Source of the DNA: Pseudoalteromonas sp. S16_S37
Lineage (GTDB): Bacteria; Pseudomonadota; Gammaproteobacteria; Enterobacterales; Alteromonadaceae
Length of the DNA: 49,253 nt
Assembly: GCF_014694405.1 (NCBI RefSeq)
Contig: NZ_JAAUWV010000033.1
Span: forward strand, 1-49,253
Direction of reading: 5' to 3'
Of this stretch, positions 18,291-28,300 are shown piece after piece (the first letter of the stretch is position 1; the number at the start of each line of letters is the position of its first letter). A program made the translations under genes and the position numbers. The notes under the pieces are model-generated. The model had not been told where the DNA came from. It saw only the letters and a list, made by a program, of their open reading frames with translations, and did not search any database.

Positions 18291-19004
18291 AAAACCAACA
18301 AGGTAATAAGTGACGTGTTATGGGCAAGTGGCAGCGACTGGAATAGAGAATGGATACAGCAGGTGGTCGCTTTACTGGTTGGGAATGGCGCGTTTACCCT
18401 CTATCCAGCGCTAAGCCAGTGCGATAATGCAGCCGAACGCTTAACCCGCTGGCTGACCTTTCAGTTACCACGCGTTAAACAAGTGACCCCAGGCTGCCCG
18501 ATTCACCAATGGCTAAATAGCATTGGCGCACAAGTGATCGTAGAAAAGTGGCAGAGCCCTGAGCAATGGCCAAACTTGTATTAGCTGCCTTTACCTGAGG
18601 TTGAAGGCCACGCGCAAGGCGGGTTGGTTGTGTTACCGGCACATTTTTTACCGGTATATATGAACGGCACGATTCAAACCAACACATTGCACGCAAACGC
18701 ACCGGCCAACGCCCGTATCTTTTGGTGCATTACGCCTTTATCTAAAACAGGAAAACGCACTACCTTGCACCCCAAACAGCAAAACCGCGGCTTTTGCCTT
18801 CCCAGTTCGCCGAAGCAAATGGGTAAATCGTGCATGGGGTTATTACTGAGCGGTTTGATAAAAGAAAGCCAAAAACGAAACGGCAAAGTGGTCAGCCACC
18901 AAATCAACCTAGCGCTGCTGCACCACCTTTGTGGGCCGGAGAATGATGTGTGGATTACGAGCAAATGCTTTGGTAGCGAGAACGAAACTCAACAACAAGG
19001 CTAA
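18291..19004 (+). pseudogene. Unrecognised gene interrupted by an amber codon
   Basis: One reading frame is open from 18291 to 19004 except for a single TAG at 18582-18584. Both parts read like real protein: DWNREWIQQVVALLVGNG before the stop, and LPLPEVEGHAQGGLVVLPAH directly after it. The first part alone gives about 89 residues from a GTG at 18315, and the second could restart at ATG 18624 (126 residues). The beginning also looks truncated. I do not recognise the family; a mobilisation-related protein was considered without real support. It is most likely a decayed gene of the island backbone. Confidence 0.5.
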
Positions 19005-19115
19005 ATAACTTGATATTTTTTTGAAGAAAACCACAATTTCACTCAAGCTATTTAAAGCTGGTTGAGCCTTTACCTAGTGTTTTGGCTCGTGGCTGCGCCT
19101 CAGTCGCCGTTAAGA

Positions 19116-19273
19116 CTGGGGCTTATCTCTTGCAAACTACCCGAAATCACAAGCCCCAGAAATGAGTAACCCCTCACAGGGCGCTGATCTAACGGGTAGC
19201 GGGAGGGGTATTGTTGGTGCGATTTTAATATCAAAAGCGCCAAATAGCTCGATATCATTTGATGTCGCTTTTT
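19116..19273 (+). ncRNA. Possible structured RNA (or oriT-like DNA) with kissing hairpins
   Basis: Three perfect complementary pairs interlock. CTGGGGCTT (19116-19124) pairs with AAGCCCCAG (19151-19159). ACCCCTC (19169-19175) pairs with GAGGGGT (19203-19209). CTACCCG (19137-19143), inside the first loop, pairs with CGGGTAG (19193-19199), inside the second. That is two hairpins joined by a 7-bp loop-loop interaction. A terminator-like hairpin with a T-run follows at 19250-19273 on the plus strand. A possible -35 TTGATA lies at about 19009. The alternatives are a small regulatory RNA or a folded transfer origin of a mobilizable island. Confidence 0.45.
19250..19273 (+). terminator. Probable Rho-independent terminator
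   Basis: CGATATCA (19250-19257) pairs with TGATGTCG (19260-19267), with one G-U pair, and is followed by CTTTTT. The T-run is only on the plus strand, so it would end a plus-strand transcript covering the structured segment, not the minus-strand gene next to it. Confidence 0.55.
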
Positions 19274-19288
19274 AATTGGCAGTATGTA

Positions 19289-19504
19289 TCAGACTGTTTT
19301 AAACACCTGCTTTTTAAAGTCATTCATGGCGAGCTTATTAAGACGAGCTTCATCTGTACCTGCCTGTTCACTATTACAGTAATCACACATTGAATACTGG
19401 CTTTCAATTTGACCTTGTTGGCTCAAATGCTCAACCCTAATCTTTTCAGTATTAAGGATGAGTTGACCCATCTCGCAAATTGAACAGGTTCGAGTATTCA
19501 TCAC
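19289..19504 (-). CDS. Small zinc-ribbon protein, YgiT/MqsA N-terminal-like
   Basis: A 71-residue protein with two Cys pairs, CSIC (residues 7-10) and CDYC (about 40-43), spaced as in the N-terminal zinc domain of YgiT/MqsA antitoxins, and followed by a charged helical end (EARLNKLAMNDFKKQV). There is no MqsR-like toxin beside it and no C-terminal HTH, so it may be an orphan or have another role. It is divergent from the defence operon, with which it shares the 135-bp promoter region, and could influence it. Confidence 0.6.
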   Translation of the reverse strand: MMNTRTCSICEMGQLILNTEKIRVEHLSQQGQIESQYSMCDYCNSEQAGTDEARLNKLAMNDFKKQVFKTV

Positions 19505-19569
19505 ATATCCTCAAAACAATAAGTGTCTGGATGCTAGCACACCGCTTATTAAAAACCCTAAGTAATCCA

Positions 19570-19597
19570 TTGACATAGCCAACCACTCACATAAACT
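19570..19597 (+). promoter_or_regulatory. Promoter of the defence operon
   Basis: A perfect -35 TTGACA (19570-19575) is followed after 16 bp by TAAACT (19592-19597), a 4/6 match to the -10 consensus. It lies 42 bp before the first gene of the operon. No other strong promoter was noticed inside the 15.7-kb operon, whose genes nearly all touch or overlap. Confidence 0.6.
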
Positions 19598-19639
19598 GCA
19601 TTTAAATGTATTTTTTCGACAAAAAAGAGTCTGTTCGTC

Positions 19640-19828
19640 ATGAGTGATGAAGTGTTAACCATCAAAGAAGTGGCGCAATACCTGAAGGTCAATGAGCGCA
19701 CTATTTACCGTTTGGCTGCCAGTGGTGAACTACCAGGGTTTCGTGTTGGTAACGCTTGGCGCTTTAAACAAAGTGACTTGGCAACTTGGGTGGCTAAACA
19801 AACTCAAAAATCAGCCTCAAAAGAATAA
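19640..19828 (+). CDS. Excisionase/MerR-like HTH protein, first gene of the defence operon
   Basis: A 62-residue DNA-binding protein of the HTH_17 (excisionase-like) family: LTIKEVAQYLKVNERTIYRLAASGELPGFRVGNAWRFK covers almost the whole chain. Such proteins act as small regulators in defence loci or as recombination directionality factors. Its place as first gene, two bases before the next one, favours a regulator of the operon, but a role in excision of the island cannot be excluded. Confidence 0.85.
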   Translation: MSDEVLTIKEVAQYLKVNERTIYRLAASGELPGFRVGNAWRFKQSDLATWVAKQTQKSASKE

Positions 19829-19830
19829 TC

Positions 19831-20208
19831 ATGGAACAACGCAGCATGGAAATAGCACAGTTAATCAAGCAACTCGGCTCTACACCTAAAAACGCGGCCA
19901 CCGTATTTAGTGAAAACCGAACCTTGTGGCAATCACTCGGCTTTAGTCAAACGCAAGTCGCGCTTTGGCTAGCGTCATTACCCCAAAAAAATCAGCAAAA
20001 TAAATCGTCATCGGATTATCAGGTTACGCCTGATATTGCAGCGCATTTAGTGTCACTTCTGCAACAAGCCGGCGGGCGAATGCCGTTGGCACAGGTTTTA
20101 AAAAAGCTGCCGCCTGGTATTACAACGAGCGAGCAACAAATACGCAAACTGGCGCAGCAGCACGCGCAGTTAGACATTAAAGGGCCCTTGCTGATTTTAG
20201 TGAATTAG
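19831..20208 (+). CDS. Small defence-operon protein, apparently shortened by an amber codon
   Basis: 125 residues and not recognised. The N-terminal half is helical (IAQLIKQLGSTPKNAATVF). The C-terminal half (about 68-125) looks like a winged-helix unit (AAHLVSLLQQAGGRMPLAQVLKKLP...TSEQQIRKLAQQH). After the TAG at 20206-20208 the same frame continues with 26 protein-like codons (RARELAGLVTRNQSKGIVERLNIRMK) to a TAA at 20287-20289, just 5 bp before the methylase start. The original gene was therefore probably about 152 codons long. Either a recent nonsense mutation or readthrough would explain this. Confidence 0.65.
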   Translation: MEQRSMEIAQLIKQLGSTPKNAATVFSENRTLWQSLGFSQTQVALWLASLPQKNQQNKSSSDYQVTPDIAAHLVSLLQQAGGRMPLAQVLKKLPPGITTSEQQIRKLAQQHAQLDIKGPLLILVN

Positions 20209-20294
20209 CGCGCTCGTGAATTGGCAGGTTTAGTCACCCGCAACCAATCCAAAGGCATCGTTGAACGACTTAACATAAGAATGAAATAAACATC

Positions 20295-22448
20295 ATGGCA
20301 AAAGAAGCAAAAGCAAAAAAACCAGACCCAAAGCAACAGCTCGAACAGCTGTTTAATGACCTAACCAAGCAATATACCGAGTTCACTCAACCATTAAATA
20401 CGCTACCCGAGCATGAATTTGCCAAAGCGGGCCTGATACAAGGTTTGGTCGAAGGCAACTTAACGCCACCGGTGATGCTGGTTGCCCTAGCCGAAGGTCA
20501 TTGGGAATACGCCGCCGATACCGCCAAATTTGATGAGTTAGCCTTTCAGCTGTTAAGCGATATTGAAGGCGATTGGCCGGTGTTTGCAGTAGTGGCCGAT
20601 GGCAGCAACAATCGTATTTTGGCGTTATTTGGTGCCGATGGCTCCGATGGCACCCACGGTGTCGATAGCCTGCCAAGCCTTGAAGAGTTGCGCAGTTTTG
20701 ACCGCCTAGAACGCGACCCAACGTTTCGTTGGTCCATGCGGATTTATACCCGTTTAATGCAGCGCTTTGACGCCTTTCATGAAAACGTCTATCGCGTCAC
20801 CAAAGATAAAGTCAACGACAAAAACGACATCATCGAAGAAGTGGCCAAGTTACTGTTTTTAGAAAGCTTTCGTGTACACCACGATGAAGCCCTCACCTTT
20901 AACGACGAAGCCGGTAATACCTTACGTTTTCGCGATGTGTTTGATTGGCAATACGTTGCCGAACACGGCGATAAAGCGGTCGAGCAAATCAAAGCGGCGT
21001 TTGAACAATTTAAAAGCCACGAAGACTACGTAGTCATTTCAGACGATGGCTCGCGCAACGCCATCTTTGGCAAAGACACCCATTTGCGTTTGTCGGTAGC
21101 CAAAAACTACCAAGACCTGCTCGAAGCCATCCAAAACCTAGGGCCACTCAAAAGCAACGATGGCAAAACCCTTAAAGAATACGGCACCTTGGGCGATGTA
21201 TCGGGCGATTTACTCGGCCGCGTGTTCGATGTGTTCTTACGTGCTAACTTTGAATCCAAAGGCGGCCTAGGCGTATATCTCACCCCAAACCCGGTAAAAC
21301 AAGCCATGCTTGAAATCGCCATGCACGACATCGACGATGACGACAACATGCGCTCGCGCTTAGCCAACGGTGATTTTCGTTTTTGTGACCCAACTTGTGG
21401 CTCCTTTGGTTTTGGCTCGGTGGCCTTAAGCCAAATAGATAAATGGATCGACTTTAAACTGGTGCTGGCCGACGACAAAAAAGCCGCGTTAAAACAAAAA
21501 CTACGCGAAAGTGCCTTTACCGGTGCCGATGCCGCGCCGCGTATGGTGATGCTGGCCCGCGTCAATATGGCGCTGCAAAACGCCCCCAAAGCGCAAATTT
21601 TTTATACCGATAACTCACTCACCACCCAAGCGCTAAAACCGAATAGTTTTGACTTGATCTGCACCAACCCGCCTTTTGGTACGCCCAAGTTTGATAAAGG
21701 CAAAAACGGCCAAAGCTCCAAAGCCAATTACGAAGCCAATATGGAACAAGTACTGGGTGGCTTTCGCCCAGCGGAAAAAGTGGTCGATAGCTACAACGCT
21801 TACTACGACCACCTAAAAATGAAGTGGGACGATACCGGCGATTTATATCTTAACGACGACGGCACGCCAAAATGGGCCGGTTACCGCACCGATTTACGCC
21901 AAACCGGTGGCAGTGATAAAAACCCTGTTTACAGTTTGCATCCCAGTACTTCAGGCCTAGCCCTTGGCAGCAAGCCCGATGGCAAAGGCAACTGGAAACA
22001 AGTCGGCGCCAATATTGACCCAGCGGTGCTGTTTATCGACCGTTGCCTGCAATTGCTCAAACCCGGTGGCCGCTTAATGATTGTCTTGCCCGATGGCATT
22101 TTATGTAACTCCGGCGATAGGTATGTACGCGAATACATTATGGGCAAAAAAGATGAACAAAGCGGCGAGTTTGTTGGCGGTAAAGCCATTGTCAAAGCGG
22201 TAATTTCATTGCCGAGCGACTGCTTTAAGCTCTCAGGCACAGGTGCCAAAACCTCGATTTTGTATTTACAAAAACGTCATGCCAACCCTAACCAGCCCGA
22301 GCAGTTTTTACCAGAGCAGCAAACCGAGGTGTTTATGGCGGTAGCCGAAACCTTAGGTTATGTGGTGAAAAACAATATCGAAGACTATAACGCCGGTGTC
22401 GCCAACGATCTGGATAAGATTGTCTCGGCTTATAAGCGGGGTGAATAG
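20295..22448 (+). CDS. N6-adenine DNA methyltransferase (HsdM-like)
   Basis: A 717-residue type I-like adenine methylase. The N-terminal 290 residues are helical with a conserved-looking acidic region. The SAM-binding motif I is FCDPTCGSFGFGS (about 360-372) and the catalytic motif IV NPPFGTP (about 457-463). The downstream GGRLMIVLPDGILCNSG segment fits HsdM. A long insertion separates motif IV from the C-terminal strands (about 464-590). It should methylate host DNA to mark it as self, using the specificity protein encoded 2 bp downstream. There is no HsdR gene in the locus, so restriction must come from other genes of the operon. Confidence 0.88.
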   Translation: MAKEAKAKKPDPKQQLEQLFNDLTKQYTEFTQPLNTLPEHEFAKAGLIQGLVEGNLTPPVMLVALAEGHWEYAADTAKFDELAFQLLSDIEGDWPVFAVVADGSNNRILALFGADGSDGTHGVDSLPSLEELRSFDRLERDPTFRWSMRIYTRLMQRFDAFHENVYRVTKDKVNDKNDIIEEVAKLLFLESFRVHHDEALTFNDEAGNTLRFRDVFDWQYVAEHGDKAVEQIKAAFEQFKSHEDYVVISDDGSRNAIFGKDTHLRLSVAKNYQDLLEAIQNLGPLKSNDGKTLKEYGTLGDVSGDLLGRVFDVFLRANFESKGGLGVYLTPNPVKQAMLEIAMHDIDDDDNMRSRLANGDFRFCDPTCGSFGFGSVALSQIDKWIDFKLVLADDKKAALKQKLRESAFTGADAAPRMVMLARVNMALQNAPKAQIFYTDNSLTTQALKPNSFDLICTNPPFGTPKFDKGKNGQSSKANYEANMEQVLGGFRPAEKVVDSYNAYYDHLKMKWDDTGDLYLNDDGTPKWAGYRTDLRQTGGSDKNPVYSLHPSTSGLALGSKPDGKGNWKQVGANIDPAVLFIDRCLQLLKPGGRLMIVLPDGILCNSGDRYVREYIMGKKDEQSGEFVGGKAIVKAVISLPSDCFKLSGTGAKTSILYLQKRHANPNQPEQFLPEQQTEVFMAVAETLGYVVKNNIEDYNAGVANDLDKIVSAYKRGE

Positions 22449-22450
22449 TC

Positions 22451-24010
22451 ATGTATAAAGTTCGTGTTTTACAGGAAATAGACGATAGGCTTGATGCTGA
22501 ATACTACAACCCAGCAGCATTAAGTACACTAAAAAAGATGGAAACCAAAGGTAAGGTTACGACGTTTGGCAGCCTTGTAAACGAGGGCTATCGAGTTGTT
22601 TACCATGGCACAGACTCAATCAATGGCTTAAAAGATTCTGAATTGCTACCGTTTTTATCTCCCACTCAAATTGATGCAAATGGCGCAATTAGCTTCGATG
22701 ATGCAGATAAGCTTCCGCTTTACTACAAAAACCGATACCCGAAAGGTTTAGGTAAAGCAGGTGAAATTTTAGTTGAAGTTAAAGGTAACGTATCAAAGGT
22801 GGGCATTGTCCCATTAGAGTTTCCAAAAAACTTAATGATAAGCGGGTCACTATACAAAGCTACTCTCGATCCTAAAAGAGCAGACTCCCATTATGTACTC
22901 GCCTTTTTAAAGTCGAAACACGGTCAGATACTGAAAAACAGGCTAACAAGTAACACAATAATTAACTACATCGCTAAAGATGCACTGTATTCAATCCCTG
23001 TTATTGAGTTTGGAGAAAAAGCCCAGAAATACATCGGGGATAAAGTTCGCCAAGCCGAGCAACTGCGCGCTTGGGCGAAAGTGGCTGAGATGACAGCCGA
23101 AGAGTTATTTAATGGTTGTGTAGATTGGTCATCTGAAGTTCTTAACGTGGGAAAAATTAACAAAGTTTCAGTATCTGAATTAGATGGTCGGTTAGACTTG
23201 AAGTACAACTCACCGGCACGATTAGCACTACTCCGCCATATAAAAAACAAAGAAATCAAAACTACCTATCTTAACGGTTTAGTAGATATTTCAGCGATGA
23301 TTGGTTGGAAAGGGCTTACAACAGAGTATTACACAAGCTCCGGGCCTTGGTTGTTGCGAGGTGTCGAATTCAGGGATGGTGTAATCGAATTTGAAAAGCT
23401 CGTGAGCGTTGATCTCGATAAATATTTAGAACAACCTCAGATTCATTTGAAAGAAGGTGACATCGCTTTCTCAAAAGATGGCACTATTGGTAAGGCTATT
23501 GTTATACCTGAACTTTCAAACGATATGGCGGCAGGGTCGACAATTGCTAGGTTGAGACCAAAGAGATCTACAGAAATAAATCCTTATTACTTGGAACTAG
23601 CGCTAAATCATGATTTTGTTCAAGTCCAAGTAGAGAGCTTTGCTACAGGAATCGCACAGCCACACATCACTCAAGAGTGGATTGCGCAATTAGTTATTCC
23701 GAGGGTTCAAGATGAAGAGTCTATAGGCGAAAGTTTGAAGCTTCATCATCTTGCGAATAATCACTCGAAAAAACTAATTCAAACTGCCAAAACTCTCGCC
23801 GAAGCTCTTATCGAAGGCCAACTGACCGAGCAACAGCTTATTCAAGCCCAACAAGCCTTGGATGATGGCGACAACAGTTTTGACCAAGCTATTTTAAGTA
23901 AACTTAGCAACGAAGGTTACGCCATTGAAGGCGCCACTCCGCTATTTAGCGATACTGAAGAGCTTTACCGTTTATTGGAAAGCGCGGCACACGCCGAGGC
24001 TGAGGAGTAA
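22451..24010 (+). CDS. HsdS-like specificity protein with two target-recognition domains
   Basis: 519 residues with the internal repeat of type I S subunits. Half 1 begins LQEIDDRLDAEYYNP (about 6-20) and half 2 VSELDGRLDLKYNSP (about 238-252); each is followed by a divergent recognition domain. The spacer helices are AEQLRAWAKVAEMTAEELFNG (about 203) and KLIQTAKTLAEALIEGQLTEQQLI (about 438). It should direct the methylase to a split, bipartite DNA sequence. The base composition of the first TRD looks more AT-rich than its neighbours, as expected for exchangeable recognition domains. Confidence 0.85.
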   Translation: MYKVRVLQEIDDRLDAEYYNPAALSTLKKMETKGKVTTFGSLVNEGYRVVYHGTDSINGLKDSELLPFLSPTQIDANGAISFDDADKLPLYYKNRYPKGLGKAGEILVEVKGNVSKVGIVPLEFPKNLMISGSLYKATLDPKRADSHYVLAFLKSKHGQILKNRLTSNTIINYIAKDALYSIPVIEFGEKAQKYIGDKVRQAEQLRAWAKVAEMTAEELFNGCVDWSSEVLNVGKINKVSVSELDGRLDLKYNSPARLALLRHIKNKEIKTTYLNGLVDISAMIGWKGLTTEYYTSSGPWLLRGVEFRDGVIEFEKLVSVDLDKYLEQPQIHLKEGDIAFSKDGTIGKAIVIPELSNDMAAGSTIARLRPKRSTEINPYYLELALNHDFVQVQVESFATGIAQPHITQEWIAQLVIPRVQDEESIGESLKLHHLANNHSKKLIQTAKTLAEALIEGQLTEQQLIQAQQALDDGDNSFDQAILSKLSNEGYAIEGATPLFSDTEELYRLLESAAHAEAEE

Positions 24011-24012
24011 GC

Positions 24013-25377
24013 ATGGTGGCCGTTGATAAGGACAGCAATATGGGCAGTCTCGCGCAAGCCAATAGCCTGTTAAGCCATGAAGCAGCGCAAGGCTGTTGCC
24101 AACTGCTTAGCCAGCTTTGGTCCAGTGGCGGCTTAGCGGCCAGTAAAACCACCGTGTTATTGGCCGCCATTCCTGCGCTTAAAAAACTATTACAGCCAAT
24201 TGCGGCGGGTGCTATTGGCGATACAGCAGGCGATGTCAATGAAACAAATAACGCCTATTGCCTAAGCGCATATCTACTGAATGCTTACAGCGAACTCAGC
24301 CAATTAGGTGAATGGCAACTGGCGCTGTTGGGGCTAAACCCTGAAGTGCGTGCCCATTGGCTGAATTTAGCCGCTGCCCGCTGCCGTGAAGCAGGCGCAA
24401 TGAGCGACCCACAAGTATTGGTTAAGCTAATCCAGCAATTAGGCAATGCCAGTGCATGGGTATTGGTGCAGCTAGAAAGAACTGATGTTCATCCACAACT
24501 TATCGCCGGGCCACTGGCGCAACTTGAGCGCGATTTACTCGGCCACAGCCTTAACGATAACGCCGCCATTCCGGCGTTATGCCGACTTTTGCGCGCTTGT
24601 TTTACGTTGCACACCTTAAGTGAACAAACCGAAGCGCTGACGCCAATCCAACCTATAGATAACACCGCCAAACAGCTGGCCAGTAACTGGTGTCGTGGCC
24701 GTTTATTGGCGCTGCCTGAGTCTTTATTGAGTGAATTCAACCTCAAGCAGCCCATTAAATCGCCCATTAAACCGGCCTTTAAACCAAGTATCGATTGGTT
24801 GTTGGTGTCGCAGCCTGTTAATACTGAGGCGACCTACATTGAACACTTTGCCCAGCAGCCGTGGTGGTTTTTATTAAGCCTAATCGGCTTTGTGCAAGAT
24901 GCTTGGGCCGCCGAGCAACGTGGCGGTTTATTGCTGACTTTACCCGCCGGGCAAAACGCTTTTGCGCCAAGCCAAGTGAATGTGGCGGTACAAGGCATTG
25001 ACGGCGATGAAGTGAACTTAGGCAGTTTAGCCGAGTTTTTAGTGCAATTACTGAACGAGCTGCATATTGCCCTTTACCCAGCACTAACCGATAGCGCAGA
25101 AGATATGCAGCGCTTAAACCGTGCGCTTAGCCCGCTCATTGCTGAATTATTGGCGAAAAAAATCTGGCAATTTAACGAGGCTGGCCGCGGCGAACCCGGC
25201 CATTACCGCATTCACCCCGAGTTTAGCGATGCCTGTTACAGCCTGCCGCTCGCACCGCTGTTTGGCTACAAAAGCCAATATTTACAACAGGCCATTAAGC
25301 AGCTGGCACAAACAAACTATGCCAATCAAAAACGCACCAGCGCGGCTAACAGAATAAACCTAGAAGGATTTTTGTGA
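24013..25377 (+). CDS. Uncharacterised defence-operon protein (454 aa)
   Basis: Not recognised. The protein is rich in Ala and Leu, mostly helical, and has no membrane segment, signal peptide or obvious catalytic motif. GRGEPGHYRIHPEFSDACYSLPLAPLFGYKS near the C-terminus is the most distinctive stretch. GAGGAG precedes the ATG. It lies 2 bp after the specificity gene and overlaps the ATPase gene by one base (TGATG), so it is made together with both. Helical repeat proteins in this position could bridge the methylase complex and the ATPase; that is a guess. Confidence 0.75.
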   Translation: MVAVDKDSNMGSLAQANSLLSHEAAQGCCQLLSQLWSSGGLAASKTTVLLAAIPALKKLLQPIAAGAIGDTAGDVNETNNAYCLSAYLLNAYSELSQLGEWQLALLGLNPEVRAHWLNLAAARCREAGAMSDPQVLVKLIQQLGNASAWVLVQLERTDVHPQLIAGPLAQLERDLLGHSLNDNAAIPALCRLLRACFTLHTLSEQTEALTPIQPIDNTAKQLASNWCRGRLLALPESLLSEFNLKQPIKSPIKPAFKPSIDWLLVSQPVNTEATYIEHFAQQPWWFLLSLIGFVQDAWAAEQRGGLLLTLPAGQNAFAPSQVNVAVQGIDGDEVNLGSLAEFLVQLLNELHIALYPALTDSAEDMQRLNRALSPLIAELLAKKIWQFNEAGRGEPGHYRIHPEFSDACYSLPLAPLFGYKSQYLQQAIKQLAQTNYANQKRTSAANRINLEGFL

Positions 25378-28300
25378 TGAGTTTTGAATTAGATAATGTG
25401 GTGGTTGATAAGTTAGCCAAGCAACATCGCTGGGCCGCCACCGGTGTATCGGACTACCCACCGCGCGATCCATTAGTCGGCCAAAGCCGTTTTTTTAAAC
25501 GCTTTCAAACCTTTTTACACACGGTTGACCATGACGACGACCGCTTTGCCCATGTATTTGCGGTAGAAGCCGAATGGGGCCGTGGTAAATCTCGTTTAGG
25601 TCATGAACTCGTCGCGCAAATTAACGACTGCTCTAAGGGCTGGTTTGTCCGTGATGAGCAAGGCCAATTGCACGATCAGCAGTTGTTTAACACTGAAGCG
25701 CAAGATAAATACTTAGCGCTGTATATTCGTTATTCGCAAGTGGCGTCAGACTATCAAAACTCCGATAACTGGTTTGCCTTTGGTTTGTATCAGGCGCTAT
25801 TGCCACTGGCGACCCAAGCCTTTGATGGCTCCATTCAAAGTGAAATTGCCAAACAAGCCTATGAGCGTTTAATGCCATTTGGCTTTAACGCTGCACTATT
25901 GGCCGCTGCGCTTGAGCTCGATAAAAACCACAGCGAAGAAGACCTTTACACCGACCAAACCTTAGTGGTCAGCCTAGTGCAAGCCGCCTACGACGTACTC
26001 AAACGCTTTGGTGTGCAGTATGTGTTAGTGGTGCTCGACGAGCTAGAAACCGTGGCCGAAGCCGCCACCTTTGGTTTAGAAGACGAGCAAGACAAACGCC
26101 TCGATGGCCAAGCCATTCGCTTAATTGGTAAAGCGATTAAAGAAGAAGATCCGCGCCGTAAACTGCCTTGGTTGCGTTATGTGGCGCTGTGTTCGCCACT
26201 CTTGGGCCAGCAACTGCGTGAAATTCAATCGGTGGCGCGCCGTTTTGAACTCGTCGAGCTTGAACACAACGCCTTTGCCGATGTATCAGACTATGTCGCC
26301 AGTCTTTTAAAAGAAGGCAAACTGGGCTTTGATTACCCAGCGGGTTTAGTTGAAGCGGCCTACGCCATGAGTGGCGCTAACTTTGGTTGGTTTAACGTGG
26401 TGATGGCCAATGTGGATGCGGTGCTTAACCAATTCCAGCAAGCAGGCCGCAGCATTAATGATGTCGGTGATTTGTTTGAAGCCGTACTGGCTGGCTCTGG
26501 CCGTGTGGCGAAACATGTGCTCGATAAAGGCGCGATTGAAGGTATTCAAACCCGCGACCAAGCCCTATTAGCCCAGTGTCGCAGCTTGCTGTATGGCCAA
26601 TTGCCGGTGCGTTTGGCTGACGTTAGCCAAGCCAGTGCATTACTGGCATTGAAGAACGAAGACCAAGAGCCGATTGCCGCTTACTACCGCAAACTGAGCA
26701 TCGACCGCTTACAGTGCCGCCAAGCGTTAGAGCAAGCTAAGTTTGTGCGTAAAAATGATGAATGGTTATATCCGGCCGTTGACCAAGCGCTGAGCCTAGA
26801 TACTTTGCTCGATAACCTGCGTACCTTTTCCATTAAAGAGCTGGCCGCCAGTGGTGATAAAGGTGCGGTATTGCTGCCGTTATCTAAAGGTGAGTTTAAA
26901 TACTTACTGAGTTTATTGTACGACCACCCGGCCATTGAATTTGCCGCCGATGCCCTATGGCATAAATTAGTCGGCGATACCGCCGAGCTGGATGCCAGCG
27001 AAGCGACTCACATTGGCCCCAGTGTGGCGATGTTGTTGCGTTTAGATTTACGTTATCGCAGCGCGCAGCAAAATTCGCTGATTTTTAAAGACCCGAGCAT
27101 GGGCGATGGCCACGAACAGGCAATGGCCGAACTGGCTAAACAAAGCAGCCAAAAACCGATTATTAAAGCCTTAACCCGTGTTACCGGCTTTGTTCGCTTA
27201 TTGGATAACAACTGGCGCTATGACGAAAACTTGCTGAGCAATAAAGCCGGCAACGACGACGCACCGCTGGCAATACTAACCGAGCCAAAAAGCCGCCAAG
27301 GTGGCTTGTTTACCTTAGAAGGTTTTAAGTTACACCCAGAGGGTAAAGCCTTATTTGCTTGGGTGAGCAATCTGACTGAGCTTAATAAGCTACATACCTT
27401 TGCTGCTGAACATAGCCGCCAAAGTGGCCGCACGCCCGTTTTGGCGCTCACAGCCTCTGCCCATTTAATGGAGCAATACAGCCGCTTGGATGACAGTAAT
27501 GAATTACGCGATGCGATACTGCTGCATTATGTCAACCCCAGTGAAGCCGACCAATTAGAGCGTATTGGTTTAAGTTTGGCCGCCTGCCAGCAACATGGCG
27601 TGACCTTAAGTGCTGAGAGCTTCACCGCCAAGTTTAAAAACAAGCTGCATGCGTTAAGCACCTTTGCCAATGATGCGATTCATAAGTGGCGCCAGCGTTT
27701 GCAACAACGCGGTTTGATTGCTTGGCCGCTAAAAGTAGACGGTAAATTATCGCCCATTGATCGCGACTTATTGTTTAAAGGCTGGTATCAGCTGGCTATT
27801 GCCCACCCAGAACTTAACGGTGTACTGGATTTACAGCAGCAACATGGTGTGCCAGTGGATGAACTCAGCAGTTTATTAGATAAACTCAAAGTGCCGGGCA
27901 GCTACATGGCCAAAGGTTACACCGCTGATGAACATGCGGGTTTATTTACTGAGCTGAATAATGTGCAGCGCAGTACTGCGCTAATCCCGCTGTTTTTAGC
28001 CCGCATTGCCCACCCCAACAAACAACAAAAGTGGCAGTTTGAGCGCTTTAAGCAACAGTTTTATTTTGCCTATGTCGCCGAGACCAGTATTACCGCCAGA
28101 GGCGTGTTTAATGATTGGATGTGGTGGTGTGGTGAGCTGAATTTACTCACCCTAACTAACCCAACTGATAAACAAGCCATTTGGGAAAGTTACCCACGTT
28201 CGCGTTTAGAAAATGCCATTATCGAGGCGCAAAACTGGTTTAGCGGTAACGCTATGGACAGTTACAAAGCCAACGTGGAAGTGATGAGCCGCGTATATGG

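Noticed and set aside
18291..19004. Relaxase (TraI/MobH) assignment for the amber-interrupted gene
   Set aside because: No HD-type or His-triad relaxase motif is visible, and the resemblance was only in overall character.
19289..19504. Complete MqsRA toxin-antitoxin pair
   Set aside because: Only a zinc-ribbon protein is present, with no MqsR-like toxin next to it and no C-terminal DNA-binding domain.
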